Shown here: positions 32,400-41,973 of the stretch, piece by piece
Numbering within the stretch: position 1 is the stretch's first letter
How the letters are laid out: the number at the start of each line of letters is the position of its first letter
Assembly (NCBI GenBank): GCA_900547755.1
Contig: URIC01000002.1
Location: forward strand, 1 to 64,000
From: an uncultured Bacteroidales bacterium
GTDB taxonomy: Bacteria > Bacteroidota > Bacteroidia > Bacteroidales > Muribaculaceae
Direction: 5' to 3'
DNA length: 64,000 bases
Program-made: the position numbers and the translations under genes
Notes under the pieces: generated by a model
Databases searched by the model: none
The model's input: only the letters and a program-made list of their open reading frames with translations
Told to the model about the DNA's origin: nothing

Positions 32400-34943
32400 T
32401 TATCTTACATACGTTTTAAGGATTCGCCCGTCAGATTTGACAATAATGTTAACCTTTCCTTGCTGAGGTCTTGAAACTTCGATGCCTTCGAGAGTGAAGA
32501 TGCGGTCGCCGTCGGTCAACTTCTCGCCCATAATCATGTCTATGCCGTTGGTCTTGGCATTTTCAATCATCTCGGCAATCATGTCCTCTATTCTCTGAGA
32601 GTCGACGTCATTGTCATACACACCCTCTTCAGCAACGCTTTCATATTCCTCATCAGCAAGTCTCTTCTGATTATCTATTGCTTCCTGTATAGTATTATAT
32701 TCGGCTGTAAAGTCATATCCGGGGTACTGCTGTTCGATTGTAGCCTTGGCATCCTCAAGACTCTTCTGCAGGGCGGCAATCTCGGCCAGGTCAGCCTCGT
32801 AAGCGGCCTTGTTGGCAGCCTGACGGGCAGCCTCGGCCTCCTCGTAAGCCTTCTGTGCGGCCTGGGCGCTTGTCAGCAGAGCGGCTATCGCAGCCTCGAT
32901 ATCCTTGGCGGGAGCCATCACATCGTCGTAGTCGGCGACCAGGGTCTTGGTGTTGAAGGCATTGTCTACGGCTTCTTTCAGAGTGTTGATGCTCTTCTCG
33001 ATATTCTCGCCCTGGAAATCGGCTTTCACGTCGGGGCAGGTCTCGTTGATAGTGGCTACCGTTCCGGCCAGTGAAGTGCGCAGAGCCTCGATGGCTTCGT
33101 TAGCCTGCTTGTAAGCGTCAAGCAGAGCCTTCTCGGCGGCTGCGTCATCCTCATACTTCTTCTGAGCGGCCTGTGCGTCGGCAATCAGCTTGGCGATTGA
33201 ATCGCGGATACCGGCGACGGGAGCCATCACGTCGTCATAGTCGGCGGCCAGGGTCTTGTTCTCGTAAGCCGTGTTCACAGCGTTGCGGAGAACAGTTATC
33301 TGCTGCTGAATCTCAGTGCCGGGGAAGAGGTACTTCACATCGGGGCACTCGGCGGCAATCTGAGCCAGAGCGTCGGCCAGGGCCTTGTCCAGAGAAGCCA
33401 GCTCATTGTTGGCGTTCTGACGGGCAGCCTCAAGGGCGGCGTTCTCCTCGAATGTCTTCTGTGCGGCCTGAGCGTCGCTAATCAGTGTGGCGATAGCCGT
33501 CTCGATGCCGGCAGCGGGAGCTACGAGTTCGTCATATTTCTCAACAATGGTCTTGTTCTCCAGAGCGGCGTTGATAGCGCCCTTCATGGCCTCTATGGAA
33601 GCCGTGATGGCCTCACCCTTGAAGTTGTCCTTGACATCGGGGCAAGTCTCGGCGATTGTAGCGAGAGCCTCGGCGAGCTTCTGCTCCAGACCGGCCACTA
33701 CGGCATTGGCGTTCTTGTAAGCCTCCTGGCGGGCTGCCTCGGCGGCCACTTCCTGCTGATACTTGTTCTCGGCATCCTTGGCATCGGCCACGAGAGCCTC
33801 GATAGCGGCTTCGATACCGGCGGCGGGTGCCATTACATTGTCGTAGTCGGGAGTCAGGGAGAGGTCGGCGTATGCATCTTCCACAGCCTGCTTCAGAGCG
33901 TCGATATCATTGCTGATAGCCTCGCCTGTGAAGTTATCCTTTACATCGGGAGCCTCTGTGGCGATGGTCTGAAGCGCATCGGCCAGTTTCTGCTCCAGAC
34001 CGGCGATAACGGCCTGTGCCTTGTCGTAAGCGGCCTTGCCGTTGGTCAGAGCCACATTCGCGTTGGAAGCGTCGACGGTTCTGAAGTCAACGGAACCCTG
34101 GATGTTGGAGAAAGAAAGCTGAGCTGTCTCGGCGCTGAAATCGGCGGGAGCCATAACCGTGAACTTCATGAACGCGCCGTTACCTGCGGCAAGGCACTGG
34201 TTCTCCATCAAGTCGAAAATAACGATACGGGTCATGTTGCCCTGTGTGAGAGGCTGAATCTGGGAACCGCCGCTCAGACGGGGAAGCTGCTCGAAGATGT
34301 TGCCGTCAGGAGCGGTCACGAAAGTGAAACCGTCGGGCAATGTGAGGTCCATCTGCAGGCCCTGTACCGGAGCGTTGTTGTCCATGGCCACTGTGATTTC
34401 CTGAACGCCGGAAGGGTTAATCACGAAACTCTGCGGAGCTGTGGAAAGTGTCAGAGACACATTGTCGGAAAAAGTGACCTTTACCGTCTGCTCGCTGATG
34501 GCGGGATTGTGGCTGAAGTCCTTGCAGGTGACAGCCAATTGATAGATGCGCATTTCTACCTGCTGACCCAATTTAGCCTTGTTTGTGGCGCGCACCTGAA
34601 AAGTACCCACGCTGCCACTGTCGTTAAGGAATGTGTACCCCTGCATGGAGGAACAGAGGACAGTGTTATTTCTCAGGTTCACTGTCTGGCCCTGGTTGAA
34701 GCGGTCTGTCTTCTGCATGGAGTTAGGCACTATCTCCAACTCCTCCGGAAGCTCTATCTTGAAACTGTAAGCCAACACCGGCTCAGAGTTGTCAAGCATA
34801 ACATTCACAGTCGCAGGCTGAGTCATATTGACTGTGAAATCAGGGATGTACAGCTTCACCTGAGCCTGGGCTGTGGCGCAGCAGAGCAGCGTGCCGAACA
34901 AGGCCAACAGCGAAGCAACCCCTCTTTTTATCTGCTTTTTCAT
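32400..34943 (-). CDS. secreted repeat protein with two cohesin-like modules and a type IX-like C-terminus
   Basis: The 847-residue protein has a signal peptide (1-27, ending AQAQ). Two beta-sandwich modules span about 28-165 and 166-305 and read like cohesin-fold domains: VKLYIPDFTVNMTQPATVNV with LAYSFKIELPEELEI, then GVQEITVAMDNNAPVQGLQM. Four and a half helical repeats of about 101 residues follow (about 308-760). Each is marked by a PDVKxxFxGxxI turn, a DYDxVMAPxxxI turn and an Ala/Gln-rich segment. The end (DRIFTLEGIEVSRPQQGKVN, then IIVKSDGRILKTYVR) is a short type IX-like sorting signal. Function is unknown; an extended adhesin or surface scaffold is likely. It follows the 2093-aa gene after 94 bp. 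Confidence 0.78.
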   Translation of the reverse strand: MKKQIKRGVASLLALFGTLLCCATAQAQVKLYIPDFTVNMTQPATVNVMLDNSEPVLAYSFKIELPEELEIVPNSMQKTDRFNQGQTVNLRNNTVLCSSMQGYTFLNDSGSVGTFQVRATNKAKLGQQVEMRIYQLAVTCKDFSHNPAISEQTVKVTFSDNVSLTLSTAPQSFVINPSGVQEITVAMDNNAPVQGLQMDLTLPDGFTFVTAPDGNIFEQLPRLSGGSQIQPLTQGNMTRIVIFDLMENQCLAAGNGAFMKFTVMAPADFSAETAQLSFSNIQGSVDFRTVDASNANVALTNGKAAYDKAQAVIAGLEQKLADALQTIATEAPDVKDNFTGEAISNDIDALKQAVEDAYADLSLTPDYDNVMAPAAGIEAAIEALVADAKDAENKYQQEVAAEAARQEAYKNANAVVAGLEQKLAEALATIAETCPDVKDNFKGEAITASIEAMKGAINAALENKTIVEKYDELVAPAAGIETAIATLISDAQAAQKTFEENAALEAARQNANNELASLDKALADALAQIAAECPDVKYLFPGTEIQQQITVLRNAVNTAYENKTLAADYDDVMAPVAGIRDSIAKLIADAQAAQKKYEDDAAAEKALLDAYKQANEAIEALRTSLAGTVATINETCPDVKADFQGENIEKSINTLKEAVDNAFNTKTLVADYDDVMAPAKDIEAAIAALLTSAQAAQKAYEEAEAARQAANKAAYEADLAEIAALQKSLEDAKATIEQQYPGYDFTAEYNTIQEAIDNQKRLADEEYESVAEEGVYDNDVDSQRIEDMIAEMIENAKTNGIDMIMGEKLTDGDRIFTLEGIEVSRPQQGKVNIIVKSDGRILKTYVR
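32800..34020 (-). repeat. tandem coding repeats of about 300 bp
   Basis: Four direct repeats of roughly 101 codons encode the helical units of the 847-aa protein. They are recognisable by repeats of PDVK, DYD-x-VMAP and QAAQK-like turns. Divergence between copies is moderate at the protein level, so the array is old rather than freshly amplified. Boundaries are approximate. Confidence 0.75.
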
Positions 34944-34991
34944 TGTATTTGTTTTTCTTTTAAGAATACTATTTCTTTATTTAGAGAACCC

Positions 34992-35018
34992 GGGGCCACA
35001 GTCCTGTGCTGCGGCCCC
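34992..35018 (-). promoter_or_regulatory. intercistronic hairpin between the two giant genes
   Basis: On the minus strand GGGGCCGCAG and CTGTGGCCCC form a 10-bp stem with one G-T wobble around a 7-nt loop, extended by flanking GGG/CCC. No T tract follows. It lies about 20 nt after the 2093-aa stop and could act as a partial terminator or a message-stability element that sets the ratio of the two proteins. Confidence 0.6.
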
Positions 35019-35037
35019 AGGGTCAGAACCGGATTAT

Positions 35038-38000
35038 TTACTTATTGCGGTGGTATTCTTTCTTGACCTTACCGTCGGAGGTACGGAAGATGTTGATACC
35101 GTTCTGGAGCTTGTTGAACATCACGCCGGCAGCGTTGTAGATGCGGGTACCCATGTTCTTGGCGCCGTCAAGCAGCGAGTTCACGCCGGTGGTTTCGGAG
35201 CCGTTCATCTCGTGGCTGTTGAAGTATGTATCGGTGAAGATTACATTCTCGGCCTTGAGAGTGCCCTTGCCCTCTACATCCACATAGACTACGGCGCCGC
35301 TGTTGCCTTCGATGGAGGCGTTCTCCATAGAGTAGAGGACTACGCGCAGGGTGTCGAAGCCATGTTCCATGGTCTCCAGACTGTGGCTCTCGGCACGCTC
35401 GCCTACTGTCACGTCGCGCACGCTCATACCGGCAGGCAGCTTGATGTCCATCTGACCGGCTATCATGTCGACGGTGTTGTTGAGCATGACAGCGTAGCGG
35501 CGTACTCCGTTCTCCTCGCTCACGAGCTCTATGTTCATGCTCTCAGAGCCATTGAGTGCGGGAGCCGCGAAGCGGCCCAGACGGCGTTCCGTGGGATTCT
35601 CGCCGAATACCAGGGAGATGTCCATGGAAACATCGGTGATGTTGAGTACCTTGTCGCCGTTGATGTCGGCTGCGTAAGCCTGACGACGGTTCTCGTCGTA
35701 GAGCTGCTGCCAGGTCATGCCCTGAAGTACCCACTGAATCATCATCTGTACGTCGTTGGATGTCACAAGACCGTCGGGGTTGAGGTCTACGTCACCGAGA
35801 ACGTAAGAGTTCTCCACGGCGTCGGCACGGAGCTTGTCGGCCTCGGCCTTGATACGCTCGTACTCGTCTATAACCTCGTTCAGGAGTGCGGGGGTTATAG
35901 GCTCCTCGGTGTATCCGCTCATTCTCTTGCCGTTTTCATCATACTCGGTCTGCAGCTGGTTCTGTGCATCCTCGATGACTGTACGCTCCTCGGGAATGAT
36001 ATTGGCGCGGAGTGCCTCGGTTACGGAATAGAGGGCGTTCTTGGCGTTGATGCGCTGGTCATTGGCCTGACGGCGCAGAATTACCATCTCGAGGTCGCTG
36101 ATGTTGTCGGCCAGACCGTCTACACCGGTCAGGGTGCTGTCGGCTGTCAGCTCTACGGCGGCGTTGCGCTTATCCAGGTCTTCCTGAGCATCGGCGATGT
36201 CCTCGGCGTAGCCGGCGAGCTGGTTGGTGTAGTAACCGGGATACCAGTCCTCGGCCATGGCGCTTACGCGGTCGAGCTCGGCCTTGAGAGCGGCAAGCTC
36301 GGCGTTCAGTTTAGTGTAAGCCTGGTCGTTGGCGATATGCTTCTCGTTGGCGGCCTGCATATCGGTCATTGTCTGCTCTACGTCTTCGGCTACAGCGGCC
36401 ATATTGTCCTTATAAGTCTGCTGCATGGTCAGCACGCGGTTGCCTGCGGCCTCCCAAGCGGTCTTCTGAGCCTGGAGTTCCTTCTCGGCGGCTGCCAAAG
36501 CGGCGGCATAACCGGTAGTGTCAAGGCTCTCGGTGCAGCCCGCGAGGTAAGTGTTGGCTGCCTGAATGGCGGCTGCGACCTCATCGTACTGGTTCTGAAG
36601 CTGAGCTTTAACATCGATTATGGGGTCAACGCCGGGATGTTTGTCGCTTGTCCAGGACATCTCCATTGTCACGTAGAGGTCGGCGAGAGCCTGCTCCAAA
36701 GCCTGTGCGGCTGTCTGGAACTTGGTCTTGTTGGCTTCGGGACCGAACAGGCTGCTCAGGTTCTGAGCCTCTGTCTCATAGCCGTCAATAGTCGTGTTCC
36801 AGCCGTTGATGGTGGCAAGACCGGTCTCCTTGTCAAGGTTAGACATCAGACCGCTCATGAAAGCGACCTTGGCATCGTTGAAAGCAACCCTAACCTGAGG
36901 AATAAGCTCAGTAAGCAGATACTGCTGCTCGTAGTATGCCACACTTCCGTAATTCTTGCAGTAAGCATTGGAAATGGTGTTGGCTATGTCGCTCTTCTTG
37001 CTGCTAATCTGATTCTTGACAGAGTTGCTGAAGAGGTTTGCGGCGTTCTGCTCCACATACTGCTTGAGAGCGTCGATCTTATTCTGGATAGCGTCGGTAT
37101 CGTAAACGCGGCCACCTGCCAATGTATCCGCATAATCTATCAGTGCCTGAAGGTCTGTCTCAAAACCGGGGATTACAGTACCGGTCAGATTCTTGTACTC
37201 TTCCTGGTTGTACTTATTGTTGGCGCTGCTGGTCTTGACAGCCTTGTCCAAAGCGTTTATTTCGTTCTTCAGAGCGTTCAGTCTGTCGCTATAACCCTTG
37301 TAAGAGTCAATGAGGTCCTCCTCCACAGCAGCTACCTCGGCGTTGAGAGCCTTCAGTTCGACCTGCTTCTCGGCGATGGCCTTGGTGTTGGCGGCACGCA
37401 GTTCGGGGTCGGCGAACTTGTAAGCCTCGGTCTCGGTATTCTGCAGTGCGGCAAGAATGGCTGCGACGTTCTTGTCCACAGGACCGTATGCGTTGGCCCA
37501 AGCGGTCTCGGCCATAGCCTGCAGGTCTATGCCGTTCAGATACTTGAGAACCTCGTCAAGCTCATCTGCGATGGGGTCCATAGCCAGACCGAGCGGACGT
37601 ATGGCCTCAAGCGGGTCGATAGCGTCCTTGTACTGATTGGCGATATCATTCAGTTTATTCAACTGCGCCTTGAAATAATTGGGATATATACCGGCGTTGT
37701 TGAGTTTACCCTGATATTCGGCAATCATGGACTGAGCGTCACCGGAGAGCTTGTTATAGTAAGCCTCGGCTACGACGGCTGCCTCGGCGTTGAGAGCGTC
37801 CATCTTGGCCTGCATGCCTGCAATGAGCGCATCGGCCTTGTCGGTAGCCACGGCCTGGAACTCAGCGGCGCTGAATGTCTCGGGCACGGCATTGGCATCC
37901 TTGATGAACTTATTCACCTCGGCGATGAGGTCAAGTATTTCCTGAGAATAATCATAGATAGCGAGATGACGTTGAACAACCGGCAGGACTGCGGCACGCC

Positions 38001-41000
38001 AACCGGGATTCTCCAGACCGTAATAGTAGTTGTTGAACTCCTGGACGGCAAGCATATACTTGTCGTTCATGGCCTTCTTGGTAGCGTTCCAGCCGGCAGC
38101 CTCTACAATACCCATATTGGAGGCCACTACCTGATTCGCATACTCGTCACGAATCTGCTTCTCGATATTCGAAATCTTAGTGCGGATATCGCTGTATTTC
38201 TTCATCAGGGCAGCGTTCTCATCGGCCGATTTGCCGTTTGCGTATGCGACAGCGACAGCGAGGTTGGCCTCGTACATGTCTATGTCACGCAAATCCTCAA
38301 GCTGTTTCTTGAGTCCTTCGTACCAACCCGCAATCTCAGTCTGCTTGTTGTATGTCTCTTCAAGCAGAGCCAAAGCGTCGTCAATCTCGTCATATACGTG
38401 CTGAGACTCAAGGAGCTGGTTGTTGTGAGCCAGATTGACAGCGCTTATCTTATCGGCGGTATCCTTGATTCCTGTTCCGAGTGCATCAATCATATCCTGG
38501 TATGCCTGCTCATGAGCTGCAAGGAAGCCTACTTCTGTTCCGTCGACGTCAGTTACAAGCCCCTTGGCGAGAGCGGCGGCAAGCTGCTTCTCGAGGTCAT
38601 CGAGCCAAGCCTGGAGGCTGTCGGGGTTATCCTTACCGTTTATGACATTATCGAAGTAAGCCTTGCCCTCGTCCTTGGATTGTTCTTCATTCTGAGCGAT
38701 GAGATTATCGATATCAGCCTGCTTTGCAGGAGTGAGCTGACCGAGCAGTTTGTCGTAAACCTTCTGATTGTCCTTGTAAGCGTTGATTGTCTTAACCAGG
38801 GCTTTGGCATCAACAAACGCCTTAACAATCGCACCGTCGGCTGTAGCAAACTCCTTAATAGTCTTAGCTGTTTCTAAGGATGATTCTATACCACTGACAG
38901 TTTTATCAATTGCCGAGAAGTCAATCTTATCCTTGCCTACGAACTCGCTCTGATTAACATCTTCTTTGATATCAGCAACGAATTTCTGCAGGTCATTGAA
39001 GTTGCTGATTTCGTTGGTATATGTGACGTCCTTAGCAAAGCCATCCTCAATGAATTGCAGATCTAACTTCCAGCTGTATTCGAAGTCTGGGGCAGAAGCT
39101 TTGTCAAGGCCATTTGCATTATACATCTCCTCGACAGCGTCAAAGACTTCCTGAGGAGTACCATTATCGTCAAGACCGAGCAGTTCGCTGTGGAATGCGT
39201 TCATGTCGCTAATGAACTTAGCGCCGTCACCTGTAGACATGAAAGCGTCCTTGAGGGTTGTTGTCGGGTTGCCCTCGGCGTCAAGTTCAATCTTGTCTTC
39301 GACAAAATTCTTAAGGTCCTTGCCGTCCTGAGCATAAGCCTTGTCGGCGGCAATCAGAGCGAGATACTGATTGAAGAGTGTTTCGGCATTTGTCCGAGTT
39401 TGCTTCAACGCATCCTCTATATCGCCTATATCGCCTTTGCTGGCTTCAACATTTTCGACAGTAAGGTCAGCGATAGCCTTCTTGATAGAATCCAGAGAAC
39501 CCTCGGGATTACCGAACAGGCCGTAGAAGTCCACGACGCCACCCTCGGCATTGTTTATCTCGGTACTCATGTTCTTGATGTCGGCATCCAGCACTACGAG
39601 CTGACCGTTGAGCCTGTTGATAGTGGCGGCGGGGCCGACAAGTTTTGCAAGCTCATCGATATCATTCTGTATGTCTTGTACGGCCTGAGTATATTCAGCT
39701 TTGCCGAAATCAAGATTCTTAGCTACGTAGTCGCCGTTGACCTTGTTCTGAAGAGCCTCGATGGCAGCCTCGATATCCGCAGACAGCTCAGCGTACTGCT
39801 CCTTGATGACAGGGGGAACCACCTCCAGCTTGCAGCAGCCGTAATCTGCATTGAGAGCCTCGATAGCCTTATTGGCATTGTCGAACTGAGCGTTCTGGCC
39901 GTTTACCAGTGCAGCGAGCCCGTCAATGGCGGTCTGCATGTCAGTCTTGGCGTCAGCCACGGTCTTCTGGTCACCTGCCAAAAGAGCGGCGGCACCGGCG
40001 ATATCCTCAATCTTGAGAGCGTCACGGGCATCGTCAAAGATTGTCTTGACGGCTTTCAGGGCATCGGCCTTATCGGTATCGAAATTGCTCTCGTAAGGAG
40101 TCAGACCGGAGAAAGCCTTGATGGCAGCCTCTGCCTCTGCAAGAGCGTTGTCAAGGTCGGGTACGACAACGTTCATGAATGTGGTGTAAGCCGTCAGGTC
40201 GGACTGGCAGCCTGTCCAATCTTTATTCAGTTTAGCCAGTTCCTCTTTCAGGGCCTTGACTGTCTCTGTACCGTCAAAAGCAATTTCGCCGGCCAGTTTG
40301 TCCTTGGCGTAAGCATCGTTGATTTGATTCTCGTATGCCTGAACTTTGCCTTTCAGCGCGTTGACATTGGCTGTCAATTCCTTGATTGCGGCATTATTTG
40401 CAAGGTTAAGACCCTTGTTATTTTCGCATACAGTCTCTATGTCGGCAAGCAGCTTGTCCACACCGGCCATGATTTCACCCTCCTCGGCAAGGAGCGCGTT
40501 TCTTGTGTCGGTGTTGGCCACGGTGTTGACGATGTCCTGATTCAGCTGTTCGGCAGCTTCCATCCACTCTTCCTTGTCAGCGCCGAACTCAGTAATTCTC
40601 TGAGCCAGGGCAGAGGGGTCTTCATACAGCTTGTTGTCCAGATACAGTTTCTCGTATTTGGCCAAAGCAGTCGCGTCACTTGAGTCGATGTCTTTGCAAC
40701 CCTTGAGTTGATTGATTACACTCATCAGCTCGTTCCACACGGCGGTATAACCGGTACGCTGGTCTATGAGAGTATTCTCACGCTCAGTGAGTTTGGCTGC
40801 AACACCTTTGTCAAGAGTCGCGGGTATGTTTTCGAAAACAAACTGGCTGAGATTAGGAAGCGCATCAAGCTGCTTCTGAAGTGCAGTTCCGGCAGCAGCG
40901 AAGTCAAAGTCAAGTTTCAGAGAAACATTTTTAAAAATAAACGGTTTGGCGGTTTGCCCGTTTATTTCGATTGTCACACTACCGGCAGTTTTAACCTCAA

Positions 41001-41319
41001 AACCGTAAGCAACGCCAGATTCCGGTGCCATCTCTGTCACCTCCAGTTGAGCTCCATTCTGCATAACAACCACGTTAACATTCTCCGCTTCAGAGAATGT
41101 AACCTGATATTTACCGGGCATAAGGGACACCGTATTCTGAACCAGCTTACCGCCAGCCAAACCACAGCTGGTAAGGGAACCTGTGCTCGCGTCAAAATTA
41201 TAGTCCTTACCTTCCATACCGGTAAGGTCCCACTCGCCATGACCAAAGTTGATATCAGCCAATGCCGGCAAAGCAGTCGGAGAGGCTATCAACAGCGAAA
41301 GTAGAATCTTCTTTTGCAT
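35038..41319 (-). CDS. giant secreted coiled-coil protein with dockerin pair, cohesin-like module and type IX-like C-terminus
   Basis: The 2093-residue protein has a signal peptide (1-21, ending ALA-D). An N-terminal beta-sandwich follows (about 22-145, GKYQVTFSEAENVNVVVMQNG). About 1650 residues of Asp/Glu/Ala/Leu/Asn-rich helical, FIVAR-like coiled-coil sequence come next. A dockerin-type region near 1840-1905 has two 12-residue calcium loops: D-L-N-P-D-G-L-V-T-S-N-D and D-I-N-G-D-K-V-L-N-I-T-D, each with acidic or amide ligands at 1, 3, 5 and 12. A cohesin-like module (about 1915-2045, DMIAGQMDIKLPAGMSV) and a short type IX-like end (GTRIYNAAGVMFNKLQNGIN) close the protein. It is probably a long surface fibre; its role is unknown. 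It is the promoter-proximal gene of the pair. Confidence 0.8.
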   Translation of the reverse strand: MQKKILLSLLIASPTALPALADINFGHGEWDLTGMEGKDYNFDASTGSLTSCGLAGGKLVQNTVSLMPGKYQVTFSEAENVNVVVMQNGAQLEVTEMAPESGVAYGFEVKTAGSVTIEINGQTAKPFIFKNVSLKLDFDFAAAGTALQKQLDALPNLSQFVFENIPATLDKGVAAKLTERENTLIDQRTGYTAVWNELMSVINQLKGCKDIDSSDATALAKYEKLYLDNKLYEDPSALAQRITEFGADKEEWMEAAEQLNQDIVNTVANTDTRNALLAEEGEIMAGVDKLLADIETVCENNKGLNLANNAAIKELTANVNALKGKVQAYENQINDAYAKDKLAGEIAFDGTETVKALKEELAKLNKDWTGCQSDLTAYTTFMNVVVPDLDNALAEAEAAIKAFSGLTPYESNFDTDKADALKAVKTIFDDARDALKIEDIAGAAALLAGDQKTVADAKTDMQTAIDGLAALVNGQNAQFDNANKAIEALNADYGCCKLEVVPPVIKEQYAELSADIEAAIEALQNKVNGDYVAKNLDFGKAEYTQAVQDIQNDIDELAKLVGPAATINRLNGQLVVLDADIKNMSTEINNAEGGVVDFYGLFGNPEGSLDSIKKAIADLTVENVEASKGDIGDIEDALKQTRTNAETLFNQYLALIAADKAYAQDGKDLKNFVEDKIELDAEGNPTTTLKDAFMSTGDGAKFISDMNAFHSELLGLDDNGTPQEVFDAVEEMYNANGLDKASAPDFEYSWKLDLQFIEDGFAKDVTYTNEISNFNDLQKFVADIKEDVNQSEFVGKDKIDFSAIDKTVSGIESSLETAKTIKEFATADGAIVKAFVDAKALVKTINAYKDNQKVYDKLLGQLTPAKQADIDNLIAQNEEQSKDEGKAYFDNVINGKDNPDSLQAWLDDLEKQLAAALAKGLVTDVDGTEVGFLAAHEQAYQDMIDALGTGIKDTADKISAVNLAHNNQLLESQHVYDEIDDALALLEETYNKQTEIAGWYEGLKKQLEDLRDIDMYEANLAVAVAYANGKSADENAALMKKYSDIRTKISNIEKQIRDEYANQVVASNMGIVEAAGWNATKKAMNDKYMLAVQEFNNYYYGLENPGWRAAVLPVVQRHLAIYDYSQEILDLIAEVNKFIKDANAVPETFSAAEFQAVATDKADALIAGMQAKMDALNAEAAVVAEAYYNKLSGDAQSMIAEYQGKLNNAGIYPNYFKAQLNKLNDIANQYKDAIDPLEAIRPLGLAMDPIADELDEVLKYLNGIDLQAMAETAWANAYGPVDKNVAAILAALQNTETEAYKFADPELRAANTKAIAEKQVELKALNAEVAAVEEDLIDSYKGYSDRLNALKNEINALDKAVKTSSANNKYNQEEYKNLTGTVIPGFETDLQALIDYADTLAGGRVYDTDAIQNKIDALKQYVEQNAANLFSNSVKNQISSKKSDIANTISNAYCKNYGSVAYYEQQYLLTELIPQVRVAFNDAKVAFMSGLMSNLDKETGLATINGWNTTIDGYETEAQNLSSLFGPEANKTKFQTAAQALEQALADLYVTMEMSWTSDKHPGVDPIIDVKAQLQNQYDEVAAAIQAANTYLAGCTESLDTTGYAAALAAAEKELQAQKTAWEAAGNRVLTMQQTYKDNMAAVAEDVEQTMTDMQAANEKHIANDQAYTKLNAELAALKAELDRVSAMAEDWYPGYYTNQLAGYAEDIADAQEDLDKRNAAVELTADSTLTGVDGLADNISDLEMVILRRQANDQRINAKNALYSVTEALRANIIPEERTVIEDAQNQLQTEYDENGKRMSGYTEEPITPALLNEVIDEYERIKAEADKLRADAVENSYVLGDVDLNPDGLVTSNDVQMMIQWVLQGMTWQQLYDENRRQAYAADINGDKVLNITDVSMDISLVFGENPTERRLGRFAAPALNGSESMNIELVSEENGVRRYAVMLNNTVDMIAGQMDIKLPAGMSVRDVTVGERAESHSLETMEHGFDTLRVVLYSMENASIEGNSGAVVYVDVEGKGTLKAENVIFTDTYFNSHEMNGSETTGVNSLLDGAKNMGTRIYNAAGVMFNKLQNGINIFRTSDGKVKKEYHRNK

Positions 41320-41431
41320 TTGTTGAAATAATTAAGTTTATATTAGTGTTTACATTTCATATTTCCTATACAGGCGCTCATTTACTGAAATCTGGAAATC
41401 GCGTAAAACCCTTGTATTTGGGCACAATCCC

Positions 41432-41458
41432 TCCAAATCTCTTAGTAAGAGATTTGGA
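41432..41458. repeat. 27-bp perfect palindrome upstream of the giant-protein operon
   Basis: TCCAAATCTCTTA and TAAGAGATTTGGA are exact reverse complements around a single central G. It lies 113-139 nt upstream of the 2093-aa start codon. With 13-bp arms and a 1-nt centre it looks more like a protein operator than an RNA hairpin. Confidence 0.9.
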
Positions 41459-41565
41459 AATGATATTAAAACACTTATTATCAACTAATTAGCTTAAATA
41501 TGGATTCAAGGGAATTGTTAAAAGTCAATTTTTTTGAAAAAATCGGAAAATTTTCTTTTTCAAAA

Positions 41566-41597
41566 TTTGGTAGTTATCAGGAATATAACTAACTTTG
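41566..41597 (+). promoter_or_regulatory. orphan plus-strand Bacteroidetes-type promoter
   Basis: TTTG at 41566-41569, 20 nt, then TAACTTTG at 41590-41597, an exact consensus match. No gene lies downstream on the plus strand before trmD, so it may drive a non-coding or antisense transcript through 41604-42060. Confidence 0.65.
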
Positions 41598-41613
41598 CCC
41601 AGTGATATATACT

Positions 41614-41637
41614 CTCTTACTAAGAGATTTGGAAATT
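41614..41637 (+). repeat. partial copy of the upstream palindrome
   Basis: TCTCTTA and TAAGAGA pair around a central C, and the shared TAAGAGATTTGGAAAT string matches the right half of the 41432-41458 palindrome. It starts about 10 nt after the expected transcription start of the orphan promoter. Confidence 0.7.
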
Positions 41638-41850
41638 GAGATTTTCTTGTTCCATTCCCCCTTTTTTCCCTTTTTTCAGTCCGTAAAACCACGCTCAAAT
41701 CCGAGTTTACAATTTGACACTTGCACAAACCGAGCGGCAAAAAACATTTTTACAATTTGCCACTTCCATTCTCACCCCTACCGCTCTCCCTTTTTAGTCC
41801 TCGCAAGTCCATTTCAGTCCTTGCCTTTTTTAGTCATTTTAGTCCTTTAT

Positions 41851-41973
41851 AGTCCTTGCGGGTCTCCTGACCCGCAAGCAAACCATGACTACATATATAA
41901 ACCAGGCGGAGCTGTGCCAAACACCGCACACCGGAACGACACAGGCTTGCGGGTCAGGAGACCCGCAAGGACT
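41851..41973. repeat. nested inverted-repeat element A
   Basis: Each end is a hairpin: arm CTTGCGGGTC, loop TCCT, arm GACCCGCAAG at 41855-41878, and the mirror copy with loop AGGA at 41946-41969. Including AGTC/GACT flanks, the two 28-bp ends (41851-41878 and 41946-41973) are perfect reverse complements of each other around 67 bp of unique sequence. Degenerate AGTCC/GGACT repeats extend on both sides. Related elements are at 44494-44605 and 44661-44810. There is no transposase here. Confidence 0.92.

Noticed and set aside
34873..38877. Plus-strand frame of more than 1300 codons opposite the giant protein genes, and another at 39190-40683
   Set aside because: These are antisense shadows of repetitive, low-stop sequence. 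Translation is Leu/Val/Gly-rich without any recognised motif, there is no promoter, and the minus-strand frames have signal peptides, repeats and calcium loops.
41525..41740. Small minus-strand frame of about 70 codons in the A/T-rich spacer
   Set aside because: No signal peptide, promoter or recognisable motif; it overlaps the plus-strand promoter and the pyrimidine-rich stretch.
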